Shown here piece after piece: positions 1 through 5,723 of a DNA stretch of 7,390 bases. Numbering within the stretch: position 1 is the stretch's first letter; every line of letters begins with the position of its first letter. The notes beneath the pieces were generated by a model. The model made no database searches. It saw only the letters and a list, made by a program, of their open reading frames with translations, and was not told where the DNA came from. Position numbers and translations under genes: made by a program. The stretch covers positions 1 through 7,390 of the forward strand of contig CAJOQY010000210.1 in NCBI GenBank assembly GCA_905236835.1, in the 5' to 3' direction. This DNA is from an uncultured Oscillibacter sp. Lineage in GTDB: Bacteria; Bacillota; Clostridia; Oscillospirales; Oscillospiraceae.

Positions 1-1482
1 CCGGAGATGGAAGTCGCGGAAGAAGTATCGGCGAGTGTGACGCCGGAGCCGGAAATTGCGGAAGAAGTATCGGCGAGCGTGATGCCGGAGCCGGAAGTCG
101 CGGAAGAAGCGGAGAACGCGGAAAATGTGATTATAGACTTGGAAAGTCAGGCGGACAAGCTCAAAAATCTCCCGGAAATTTTAACGGACGAAGAGGCGAG
201 ACTGGCCGGTATTTTGCGGCTGGATGACAAACAGGTGGCGGCCTTGCCTTGCGCGCCATGGTTAAGCGTCCCGACGCCGCAAAATGAGAAATTACGTCAG
301 TTATTGGCGCGCGGCAAACAGAAAGGCAAATTGGAATCCGCCGAATTGATGGACACGGTGGATGATTTGAATCTTGAAGGCGACCAGATGGATCAGCTTT
401 ATGATTCGCTGGAGCAGTTGAGTATAGATATAAGCGCGGGAGCGGATATTCTGCCGGAGCCGGTGGACGATGAACCGGCGGCGGAAGAGATCGCGGACGT
501 GGAAGAGGAAGAACTGGTAGATCCCAATACGCTGGTTAATAATTTCTCAATAGATGATCCGGTCCGGATGTATCTGAAAGAAATTGGCAAAGTGGCGTTG
601 TTATCCCCGGATGAGGAAATCACGCTGGCGAAAGCTATGGCGGAAGGGAACGCGGCGGCGGAACGTCTGGAAGAATTGAAAAAGACATACGGATCCCCGG
701 AAGCGTCCGGACTGCCGCCGGAAGAGATCAAGGATCTCAAGCGGATTAAGAAGAAAGGCGAGCGGTCCAAACAGAAACTGGCGGAGGCGAATCTGCGCCT
801 TGTGGTGTCCATCGCGAAGCGTTATGTCGGGCGCGGGATGTTGTTTCTGGATTTGATTCAGGAGGGCAATTTAGGCTTAATCAAAGCCGTGGAGAAATTT
901 GATTACACGAAAGGCTATAAATTTTCCACATACGCCACATGGTGGATCCGTCAGGCGATTACGCGGGCGATAGCCGATCAGGCGCGGACAATCAGAATCC
1001 CGGTGCATATGGTTGAGACGATCAATAAAGTGATCCGCGTCAGCCGTCAGTTGCTGCAGGAGCTGGGGCATGATCCGTCGTCGCGGGAGATCGCCGAGGA
1101 AATGAATATGCCGGTTGAAAAAGTGCGGGAAATTTTGAAAATCGCGCAGGAGCCGGTGTCGCTTGAGACGCCCATCGGAGAGGAAGAGGATTCCCATTTG
1201 GGCGATTTTATCCCGGACGAGGGCGCGTCTGAGCCGTCGGAGGCGGCGTCGTTCACGCTGTTAAAAGAACAGTTAATGGATGTTCTGTCCACGCTGACGC
1301 CCAGAGAGGAAAAAGTATTAAAATTACGCTTCGGCATTGAGGACGGACGCACGCGGACGCTGGAAGAAGTGGGACGGGAATTCAACGTCACGCGGGAGCG
1401 TATCCGGCAGATTGAGGCCAAGGCCCTGCGCAAACTGCGCCATCCGAGCCGGAGCAAAAAATTAAAAGATTTCTTGAATTAA
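1..1482 (+). CDS. rpoD: RNA polymerase primary sigma factor RpoD (sigma-70/SigA), 5'-partial
   Basis: Primary sigma factor that directs RNA polymerase to housekeeping promoters. The frame is open to the left edge, and the first ATG (position 7) sits inside a repeat, so the true start is probably upstream; residues are counted from that ATG (491 visible). A region 1.1-like domain lies at about 90-142. Region 1.2 begins near 183 ([11 protein letters not shown]). Region 2 runs about 257-338, with the -10 recognition and melting helix around 309-332 ([12 protein letters not shown], then RTIRIPVHM). Region 3 follows to about 415. Region 4 runs about 419-491, with the -35-binding helix-turn-helix at 451-478 ([20 protein letters not shown]). 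The spacer between 1.2 and 2 is short, unlike the large insert of E. coli RpoD. The protein is longer than B. subtilis SigA (about 370 residues) because of acidic stretches at 1-45 and about 150-178. The intact core argues against an alternative sigma factor. Confidence 0.97.
   Translation, partial: PEMEVAEEVSASVTPEPEIAEEVSASVMPEPEVAEEAENAENVIIDLESQADKLKNLPEILTDEEARLAGILRLDDKQVAALPCAPWLSVPTPQNEKLRQLLARGKQKGKLESAELMDTVDDLNLEGDQMDQLYDSLEQLSIDISAGADILPEPVDDEPAAEEIADVEEEELVDPNTLVNNFSIDDPVRMYLKEIGKVALLSPDEEITLAKAMAEGNAAAERLEELKKTYGSPEASGLPPEEIKDLKRIKKKGERSKQKLAEANLRLVVSIAKRYVGRGMLFLDLIQEGNLGLIKAVEKFDYTKGYKFSTYATWWIRQAITRAIADQARTIRIPVHMVETINKVIRVSRQLLQELGHDPSSREIAEEMNMPVEKVREILKIAQEPVSLETPIGEEEDSHLGDFIPDEGASEPSEAASFTLLKEQLMDVLSTLTPREEKVLKLRFGIEDGRTRTLEEVGREFNVTRERIRQIEAKALRKLRHPSRSKKLKDFLN
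10..108 (+). repeat. 42-bp in-frame tandem repeat in the 5' part of rpoD
   Basis: Two nearly identical 42-bp units (10-51 and 52-93) and the start of a third (94-108) encode 14-residue units of the form E-[VI][12 protein letters not shown]. The units differ at only a few bases. The codons before position 10 (Pro-Glu-Met) resemble the end of another unit, so the array probably extends left of the window. It encodes an acidic, probably disordered, segment ahead of sigma region 1.1. Confidence 0.9.
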
Positions 1483-1520
1483 ATCTCACCGCCCGCGCCG
1501 CGCGGATTTCCAATCCACGC

Positions 1521-1549
1521 TTGACGGAAGCCGCGCCGCGTGATAATAT
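1521..1549 (+). promoter_or_regulatory. Candidate sigma-70 promoter with extended -10
   Basis: TTGACG at 1521-1526 matches the -35 consensus at five of six bases. TAATAT at 1544-1549 follows after a 17-bp spacer and is preceded by TGA, giving the TGn extended -10. GATAAT at 1542-1547 is an alternative with a 15-bp spacer. It sits 60-90 bp upstream of the kinase start, suggesting the kinase and perhaps pfkA are transcribed separately from rpoD. A/T-rich DNA yields -10-like hexamers easily, so the support comes mainly from the -35 and the spacing. Confidence 0.45.
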
Positions 1550-1589
1550 AAATATTATTTTATATTATATAATATATATAATATTATCA
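1541..1589. repeat. A/T-only tract bounded by a 9-bp inverted repeat
   Basis: TGATAATAT (1541-1549) is matched by its reverse complement ATATTATCA (1581-1589). Everything from 1543 to 1587 is A or T. The arms enclose further TA-rich sequence that can fold partly on itself. The left arm overlaps the candidate -10 element, so this could be an operator, a weak leader structure, or just low-complexity sequence. No GC-rich stem with a T-run that would terminate rpoD was found in 1483-1540. Confidence 0.5.
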
Positions 1590-1610
1590 TGACATCAAGG
1601 GGAGGATCTC

Positions 1611-2267
1611 ATGCGGACGATTATCACAATTGGACGGCAGTTGGGCAGCGGCGGAAAAGAAGTCGGCATTCGCGTGGCGAAAGAGTTAAATATTCCCTGT
1701 TATGACAAAGAATTATTAAAAGAAGCGGCGCGGCAGAGCGGCCTGTCGGAAAAAATCTTCGAGAGTTTCGACGAGCGTCCCAAGAGCCTGTTATATTCTA
1801 TCGCGATGGATTCTTATATATTTTCATTGCCCGGCGCGGGCGCGGGCGATTCGCTGGAACAGCAGGTCTATCTGGCGACGTTTGACACGATCCGGAGTTT
1901 GGCCCAGCGCGGCCCGTGCGTGATTATAGGCCGCTGCGCCGATTACGCGTTGTCCGGAAACCCGGATTTGTTGAGCCTGTTTATTTACGCGCCGATGGAA
2001 GATCGCATACAGCGCGTGGCGAAGCGGCAGAATTTATCCTACGAGAAAGCGCGGGTACTGGTGCAGAAAACGGACCGGCGGCGGGCGTCGTATTATGATT
2101 ATTACTCCGGGCGGACATGGGGCGCGGTCAGCAGTTATGATTTCTGTTTGAATTCCAGCGCGCTTGGATTGAGCGGCACGGTGGAACTGATCCGGGCGAT
2201 GGCGGAACAGAAAGAACATCCTGTCCCGAGTCCGACGGAAATCGATCCCACGCGAAATCCCGCGTAA
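1611..2267 (+). CDS. Cytidylate kinase-like family protein (P-loop kinase)
   Basis: A 218-residue protein of the cytidylate kinase-like family (Cytidylate_kin2 type), related to nucleoside monophosphate kinases but distinct from classical Cmk. The N-terminus carries the P-loop (GRQLGSGGKE, 8-17), followed by the typical LNIPCYDKELL segment. Further family signatures are IIGRCADY (105-112) and DRRRASYYDYYSGRTWG (155-171), an Arg-rich lid-like region. Near the C-terminus is a YDFCLNSS-like motif. The start is well set: AAGGGGAGG at 1597-1605 lies 5 nt before the ATG. About 20 poorly conserved residues end the protein. The true substrate of this family is generally not established, so CMP phosphorylation is only an inference. 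It lies 128 bp after rpoD and 122 bp before pfkA, with a candidate promoter of its own. Confidence 0.88.
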   Translation: MRTIITIGRQLGSGGKEVGIRVAKELNIPCYDKELLKEAARQSGLSEKIFESFDERPKSLLYSIAMDSYIFSLPGAGAGDSLEQQVYLATFDTIRSLAQRGPCVIIGRCADYALSGNPDLLSLFIYAPMEDRIQRVAKRQNLSYEKARVLVQKTDRRRASYYDYYSGRTWGAVSSYDFCLNSSALGLSGTVELIRAMAEQKEHPVPSPTEIDPTRNPA

Positions 2268-2352
2268 AACGCGTGAACTCACGCGCGATATAAAATATAT
2301 ACACGCGAAACGCGTAAAAAGCGCGCGTAAAAGCGCGAAAAAACGCGTAAAA
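2261..2352 (+). repeat. Cluster of CGCGTAAAA direct repeats
   Basis: CGCGTAAAA occurs exactly at 2261-2269, 2311-2319, 2324-2332 and 2344-2352. Variants CGCGTGAA (2270), CGCGAAA (2304) and CGCGAAAAAA (2334) lie between. All are in the same orientation, and the right-hand copies are 10-13 bp apart. The first copy contains the stop codon of the kinase gene; the rest occupy the spacer before pfkA. Short hairpins can form: CGCGTGA/TCACGCG (2270-2285), ACGCG/CGCGT (2303-2315) and CGCGC/GCGCG (2322-2337). None is followed by a T-run on the plus strand. Confidence 0.75.
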
Positions 2353-2370
2353 TATATATTTTATATTTCA

Positions 2371-2378
2371 AGAGGGAG
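2371..2378 (+). promoter_or_regulatory. Ribosome binding site for pfkA
   Basis: AGAGGGAG ends 11 nt before the ATG at 2390. This supports that start over an in-frame GTG at 2378, which would overlap the Shine-Dalgarno itself and leave no spacing. The spacing to the ATG is slightly long. Confidence 0.65.
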
Positions 2379-2389
2379 TGGATTATTTT

Positions 2390-3466
2390 ATGAGCGAAGC
2401 GGTCAAAGAAGCGGTCAGCGAATTAAATCGGGAGGACACGAGAGCGAACCCGGCGAAGATCCGGCGGATCGGGTTACTTACCAGCGGAGGGGACGCGCCG
2501 GGGATGAACGCGGCTGTCCGCGCGGTGGTGCGCGCGGCGCTGACGCGCGGGATTGAATGCGTGGGCATCCGGCGCGGTTATAACGGCTTGATTAAAAGCG
2601 ATTTCGCCGTGATGACCGGAAAGGAAGTCAGCCATATTTTGTCGCGCGGCGGCACGGTGTTATATACGGCGCGCAGTGAGGAATTTATGACGGAAGAGGG
2701 CCGCAAACACGCCGTGCGGACCTGCCGATTGCTTGGCCTTGACGCGGTTGTCACCATCGGCGGCGACGGCACGTTCCGGGGCGCGCTGGAACTGTCGAGA
2801 TTAGGCGTGCCTGTGATCGGCATTCCCGCCACGATTGACAATGACGTGGGCTGTTCTAATTATACGATTGGATTTGACACGGCGTGCAACACGGCGATTC
2901 AATGCGTGGACAGATTACGGGATACGATGTCATCGCATGAGCGCTGTTCTCTGGTGGAAGTCATGGGCCGGAGCGCGGGCTTCTTGGCGTTATACGTCGG
3001 GATTTCCGTGGGCGCGACGGCGGTATTATTGCCCGAACGCGATCTGGATTTCGAGCGCGATCTGGTGGAGCCGATCCGGGAGGCGCGTCTGGTGGGCAAT
3101 ACGCATTTTATGGTTGTCGTGGCCGAGGGCGTATGCAAAGATCACAAAATGGGTCCGGATATTCACACGACATTTGATCTGGGCAAGAAATTAGAATCCG
3201 AAATCGGCCTGAAACCGACTGTCACGGTATTGGGGCATTTACAGCGCGGCGGAAATCCGTCGGCGCGTGACCGGGAAATGGCCAGCCGCATGGGATACTG
3301 CGCGGTGCGGGCCATCGCCAACGGAAGATTTAATAATATCATCGGCACGCAGGACGGCAAAATCGTTGAAATTCCCATTGAGGAAGCGCTTGTGATGAAA
3401 AAGGCGATTCAAATGGCGCGTTATGACGTGCTGGAAGCCCTGCAAAACCGCGTGCCGAGATTCTAA
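2390..3466 (+). CDS. pfkA: ATP-dependent 6-phosphofructokinase PfkA
   Basis: Phosphorylates fructose 6-phosphate to fructose 1,6-bisphosphate, the committed step of glycolysis, in the cytoplasm. It has 358 residues; the first 23 or so precede the conserved core, which opens at IGLLTSGGDAPGMNAAVR (27-44). The nucleotide loop GGDGTF (124-129) has Gly rather than Asp after GGD, which marks the ATP type, not the pyrophosphate type. The catalytic TIDND is at 148-152 with Asp150 as the base. The Lys of pyrophosphate enzymes, just before this motif, is Ala here (ATP enzymes usually have Gly). Substrate motifs SSHER, VMGR, VVVAEG and GHLQRGG are all present. Several allosteric-site residues known from E. 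coli PfkA are replaced (see findings). An in-frame GTG at 2378 would add four residues. The next gene starts 28 bp downstream, so the two are probably co-transcribed. Confidence 0.96.
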   Translation: MSEAVKEAVSELNREDTRANPAKIRRIGLLTSGGDAPGMNAAVRAVVRAALTRGIECVGIRRGYNGLIKSDFAVMTGKEVSHILSRGGTVLYTARSEEFMTEEGRKHAVRTCRLLGLDAVVTIGGDGTFRGALELSRLGVPVIGIPATIDNDVGCSNYTIGFDTACNTAIQCVDRLRDTMSSHERCSLVEVMGRSAGFLALYVGISVGATAVLLPERDLDFERDLVEPIREARLVGNTHFMVVVAEGVCKDHKMGPDIHTTFDLGKKLESEIGLKPTVTVLGHLQRGGNPSARDREMASRMGYCAVRAIANGRFNNIIGTQDGKIVEIPIEEALVMKKAIQMARYDVLEALQNRVPRF

Positions 3467-3494
3467 GATTAAGAAGGGCGGAAATAGTATTATT

Positions 3495-4055
3495 ATGACT
3501 TATTCAATGGAAATCGCCGGACTGAAACGCGATCTGCCCCTGTGCAAAGTGTCGGATACGTTATATATCGCGGCTTTCGTCTGCTTCGGGGACGCGGAAA
3601 TCACGGTCGCCTGCGCGCGCGAATTGTTGAAACTGGTCCCGGCGTCGGAATATGATTATTTATTCACGGCGGAGGCGAAAAGCATTCCGTTAATTCACGA
3701 GATGGCGCGGCAGTCCGGCGCGAAAAAATATTTCATCGCCCGCAAAGGGCCGAAAGCCTATATGCCGGACCCGATTTTCGTCAAAGACAAGTCGATTACA
3801 ACCGCCGGGGCGCAGGCGCTGTTTTTGGGCCGCGACGACGCGGAGTTAATGCGCGGCAAACGGGTTTTAATCATGGACGACGTGATCTCCACGGGCGGAT
3901 CGTTGCAGGCCATGGAAGAGCTTGTCAATCTGGCGGGCGGAAAAATCGCGGGCAAAATCGCTGTTTTGGCCGAAGGCGCCGCCGCCAAACGCGATGACAT
4001 TCGTTTTCTGGGTGTCCTGCCCGTATTCAATCCCGACGGCACGCCGAAATTATAA
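3495..4055 (+). CDS. Purine-type phosphoribosyltransferase family protein
   Basis: A 186-residue type I phosphoribosyltransferase that would use PRPP to convert a base into its nucleotide, or bind such ligands. The PRPP-binding loop is clear: VLIMDDVISTGGS at 124-136, a hydrophobic strand followed by D-D-x-x-x-T-G-G. Upstream segments EYDYLFTAEAKSIPLIHEMAR and YFIARKGPK occupy the places of the Apt substrate-binding and flexible loop regions. From memory, similar proteins in Clostridia are annotated as adenine or purine phosphoribosyltransferase. I do not assign apt, because base specificity cannot be read from the sequence. The chosen ATG is the first in frame after pfkA; the frame extends left into pfkA but has no ribosome site there. 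The Shine-Dalgarno (GAAGGGCGG, 3473-3481) is rather far from the ATG, at 13 nt. It is 28 bp after pfkA, so probably in the same transcript. Confidence 0.85.
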   Translation: MTYSMEIAGLKRDLPLCKVSDTLYIAAFVCFGDAEITVACARELLKLVPASEYDYLFTAEAKSIPLIHEMARQSGAKKYFIARKGPKAYMPDPIFVKDKSITTAGAQALFLGRDDAELMRGKRVLIMDDVISTGGSLQAMEELVNLAGGKIAGKIAVLAEGAAAKRDDIRFLGVLPVFNPDGTPKL

Positions 4056-4111
4056 TATTTATATATAATATTATATTATTATATATTATATTATATATTA
4101 AATATAAAAAT
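4047..4111. other. 65-nt tract of A and T only
   Basis: From the last sense codons of the phosphoribosyltransferase to one base short of the ruvX ATG there is not a single G or C (only C4112 intervenes). It contains TA-rich runs and a 14-bp perfect palindrome, ATATAATATTATAT (4063-4076). Exact TATAAT occurs at 4051-4056, but no convincing -35 precedes it. The tract may hold a promoter or act as an easily melted element; neither can be shown from sequence. Confidence 0.9.
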
Positions 4112-4112
4112 C

Positions 4113-4544
4113 ATGCGTGTAATGGCGATTGATTACGGAGACGCCCATACGGGAGTCGCGGTTTCGGATCCGACGGGGATGCTTACCGGATTCGCGACCG
4201 TGATTCACACGCGGAATCCGGAGATTTTATCCGCGAAAATCGCGGAACTCGCGCGGGAACACGGCGCGGAAGAATTGGTTTTAGGCTGTCCGGTCAATAT
4301 GGACGGGACAGCCGGTCCCCGCGCGGAGAAATCAAAAATATTCGCCGGGCGGATCCGTGAAATCACGGGGCTTCCGGTTACGCTCTGGGATGAGCGGCGC
4401 ACGACGATTGACGCGCATTCTATCTTGGCCGCGAACGGGAAAAACGCGAAAAAACGCAAAAAAAATATAGACGCCGTCGCCGCCGCCCTGATTCTGGAAA
4501 ATTATTTGTCATATCAATCTTATCAGCGAAAACATTCAGGCTGA
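4113..4544 (+). CDS. ruvX: Putative pre-16S rRNA nuclease / Holliday junction resolvase-like YqgF (RuvX)
   Basis: An RNase H-fold nuclease of the YqgF/RuvX family, implicated in maturation of the 5' end of 16S rRNA and, historically, in Holliday junction resolution. At 143 residues it has the usual length. Family motifs are in order: AIDYGDAHTGVAVSD at 5-19 with the acidic Asp7, LGCPVNMDGTAGP at 57-69, WDERRTT at 92-98 with Glu94, and IDAVAAALILENYL at 119-132 with Asp120. Asp7, Glu94 and Asp120 are the expected metal-binding acids. A basic run (KNAKKRKKN) precedes the last motif. MRVMAIDYG fits the normal N-terminus, so the ATG at 4113 is chosen. An ATG three codons later is possible. Neither has a Shine-Dalgarno. 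The gene ends the plus-strand series and faces jag across a shared terminator. Confidence 0.94.
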   Translation: MRVMAIDYGDAHTGVAVSDPTGMLTGFATVIHTRNPEILSAKIAELAREHGAEELVLGCPVNMDGTAGPRAEKSKIFAGRIREITGLPVTLWDERRTTIDAHSILAANGKNAKKRKKNIDAVAAALILENYLSYQSYQRKHSG

Positions 4545-4554
4545 TAAAAAATCC

Positions 4555-4600
4555 ATCCCCGGCGTTGTCCGCGTATGGGACGCCGCCGGGGATTTTTATT
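4555..4600. terminator. Intrinsic terminator, probably bidirectional
   Basis: ATCCCCGGCG (4555-4564) pairs perfectly over 10 bp with CGCCGGGGAT (4584-4593). The 19-nt loop has a further 4-bp stem, GTCC/GGAC (4567-4570 with 4578-4581). On the plus strand the stem runs into TTTTTATT (4593-4600), ending the ruvX transcript 11 nt after its stop. On the minus strand it is followed after four bases by six T (complement of 4546-4551), so it can also end the jag transcript. Its place between convergent genes fits this double role. Confidence 0.9.
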
Positions 4601-4651
4601 AATATTATTAATATAATTAATATATTTATAAATATTATAATTATAATTTAT
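4592..4651. other. 60-nt tract of A and T only between ruvX and jag
   Basis: From the end of the terminator stem into the last codons of jag (stop at 4641-4643) only A and T occur. It includes the T-run of the terminator and a 14-bp palindrome, ATATTTATAAATAT (4622-4635). Nothing else is recognisable here; there is no room for a gene. Confidence 0.85.
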
Positions 4652-5720
4652 CCCGGTTATAGGCGATAATCACGCGGCGATTGGGATCCACGCCGGTGGA
4701 ATAGGTATTGACGCCCCTGTAATCCTGCAAGGCCGTGTGAATCACATGGCGTTCATAGGCGTTCATGGGTTCCAGCGTCCGGGCGCGGCGGAATTTGACG
4801 ACTTTCGCCGCCTCTTTCCGCGCCAGATTGCTCAGACTGCGCTCCCGTTTTTCCCGGTATCCCTCGGCGTCCAATTGAATCCGCGCGCGGCTTCCGGTCC
4901 GGTTGACGGCGTAATTGGTCAGCTGCTGAATCGCGTCGAGCGTCTCCCCGCGGCGGCCAATCAATACGCCGGTTTCCGGACCTTCTAAAATAACTTTATA
5001 GCGTCCGCCCTCGCCCGGATAAACATGGATTTCGGCTTCCTGATCCAGATGCTCAAACAGGCCGGACAGGAATTTTTTAATCGCCCGCGCTTTTTCGTCG
5101 TCGGTTTCCTGATCGGAAAACACGGGCGGCGCGTCGTCGATACGCTGGTTACGGCGATTTTTTTTGCCGGATTCCGGCTGTTTTTTTTCGGCGTCCGGCG
5201 CGGTTTCCTGATTTTCGCCGGTTGTCTGATCCTGATTTTTGGCTTGATTTTGATTTTGCTCTTGATTTTGATTTTGGATCCGGCTTTGGTCTCGCGTCTG
5301 ATCTTGATCCTGATTTTGCGTCCGCGTTTTTGATTTTCTCCGGTTCCGGGTTTTCCGCGCGCGCGGCGCGTCGCCGCCGTCCGGATTTCCGGACGCGTTT
5401 TCCGCTTCCGGCTGGGGGGGAGAATCTTTTGTTTCTTCCGGCGTCTGTTCCCGTTCCGGCTTTTTCAGGGCGACTTTTTGTTCCTGTTCTTGCGCTTGCG
5501 TCTGACCCCGCGTTTGATCCTGAGCGGGCGTCTCGTCCGGCAGTTCGCGCCCGTAACGGATTCTGACTTTCGCGTCGGAACTGCCGATGCCCAAAAAGCC
5601 CTTTTTGGCGCGTTCCAGAATCTCAACGGATACCTCGTCGCGGTCCAGATTCAACTCGTCCAGCGCCTTTTGAATCGCTTCCTCCTCGGTCTTGCCCGTG
5701 ATGTCAATATAAGCGCGCAT
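4641..5720 (-). CDS. jag: RNA-binding protein Jag (SpoIIIJ-associated, KhpB/EloR type)
   Basis: Cytoplasmic RNA-binding protein encoded beside yidC in many Bacillota. Related KhpB/EloR proteins help control cell elongation and bind RNA, in streptococci as a partner of KhpA. The protein has 359 residues with three domains. The Jag N-terminal domain is at 1-54, with the KKGFLG motif at 39-44. The KH domain is at about 213-288 with GRRG at 255-258 in the context GVLIGRRGETLDAIQ. The R3H domain is at about 290-353 with Arg324 and His328 in the R-x3-H signature. Between the first two domains lies an unusually long linker (about 60-205), rich in Gln, Asn, Asp, Glu and Lys and clearly low-complexity. 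B. subtilis Jag has only about 208 residues. The ATG is 3 nt after the yidC stop; GGGGG at 5731-5735 inside the end of yidC is the ribosome site, so translation is probably coupled. Confidence 0.95.
   Translation of the reverse strand: MRAYIDITGKTEEEAIQKALDELNLDRDEVSVEILERAKKGFLGIGSSDAKVRIRYGRELPDETPAQDQTRGQTQAQEQEQKVALKKPEREQTPEETKDSPPQPEAENASGNPDGGDAPRARKTRNRRKSKTRTQNQDQDQTRDQSRIQNQNQEQNQNQAKNQDQTTGENQETAPDAEKKQPESGKKNRRNQRIDDAPPVFSDQETDDEKARAIKKFLSGLFEHLDQEAEIHVYPGEGGRYKVILEGPETGVLIGRRGETLDAIQQLTNYAVNRTGSRARIQLDAEGYREKRERSLSNLARKEAAKVVKFRRARTLEPMNAYERHVIHTALQDYRGVNTYSTGVDPNRRVIIAYNRDKL
5241..5276 (-). repeat. 18-bp tandem repeat in the Gln-rich linker of jag
   Basis: Read on the minus strand, CAAAATCAAAATCAAGAG (5276-5259) is followed by CAAAATCAAAATCAAGCC (5258-5241), differing at two bases. 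They encode QNQNQE and QNQNQA (residues 149-160). Flanking codons continue the Gln-x pattern with Asp, Asn, Thr and Arg over about 131-168. This looks like expansion of a CAAAAT hexamer, so length may vary between strains. Confidence 0.85.
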
Positions 5721-5723
5721 ATT

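Noticed and set aside
399..1457. Antisense reading frames over rpoD
   Set aside because: They follow from the codon bias of rpoD, show Ser/Arg-rich composition without domains, and overlap conserved sigma regions.
1483..1540. Intrinsic terminator of rpoD
   Set aside because: GC-rich direct repeats are present, but I found no stem with proper pairing followed by a T-run, so read-through or another mechanism is possible.
2261..2352. Possible CRISPR array
   Set aside because: The repeats are only 9 bp and the spacing is irregular, from 7 to 34 bp, without unique spacers of constant length or cas genes nearby.
2378..2389. GTG at 2378 as the pfkA start
   Set aside because: It overlaps the Shine-Dalgarno itself; the ATG at 2390 has usable spacing.
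2756..2842. Pyrophosphate-dependent phosphofructokinase
   Set aside because: That type has Asp in GGDD and Lys before TIDND; here these are Gly and Ala, and the chain length fits the ATP type.
3423..3494. Phosphoribosyltransferase starting inside pfkA at 3423
   Set aside because: The added residues are an out-of-frame reading of the pfkA 3' end and do not resemble the family N-terminus, which begins at about MTYSMEIAGL.
5025..5333. Plus-strand reading frame that looks like a very hydrophobic membrane protein
   Set aside because: It is the antisense of the Gln/Asn codons of jag (CAA/AAT/GAT read as Leu, Ile, Phe). It has no ribosome site, and jag has clear domains on both sides.
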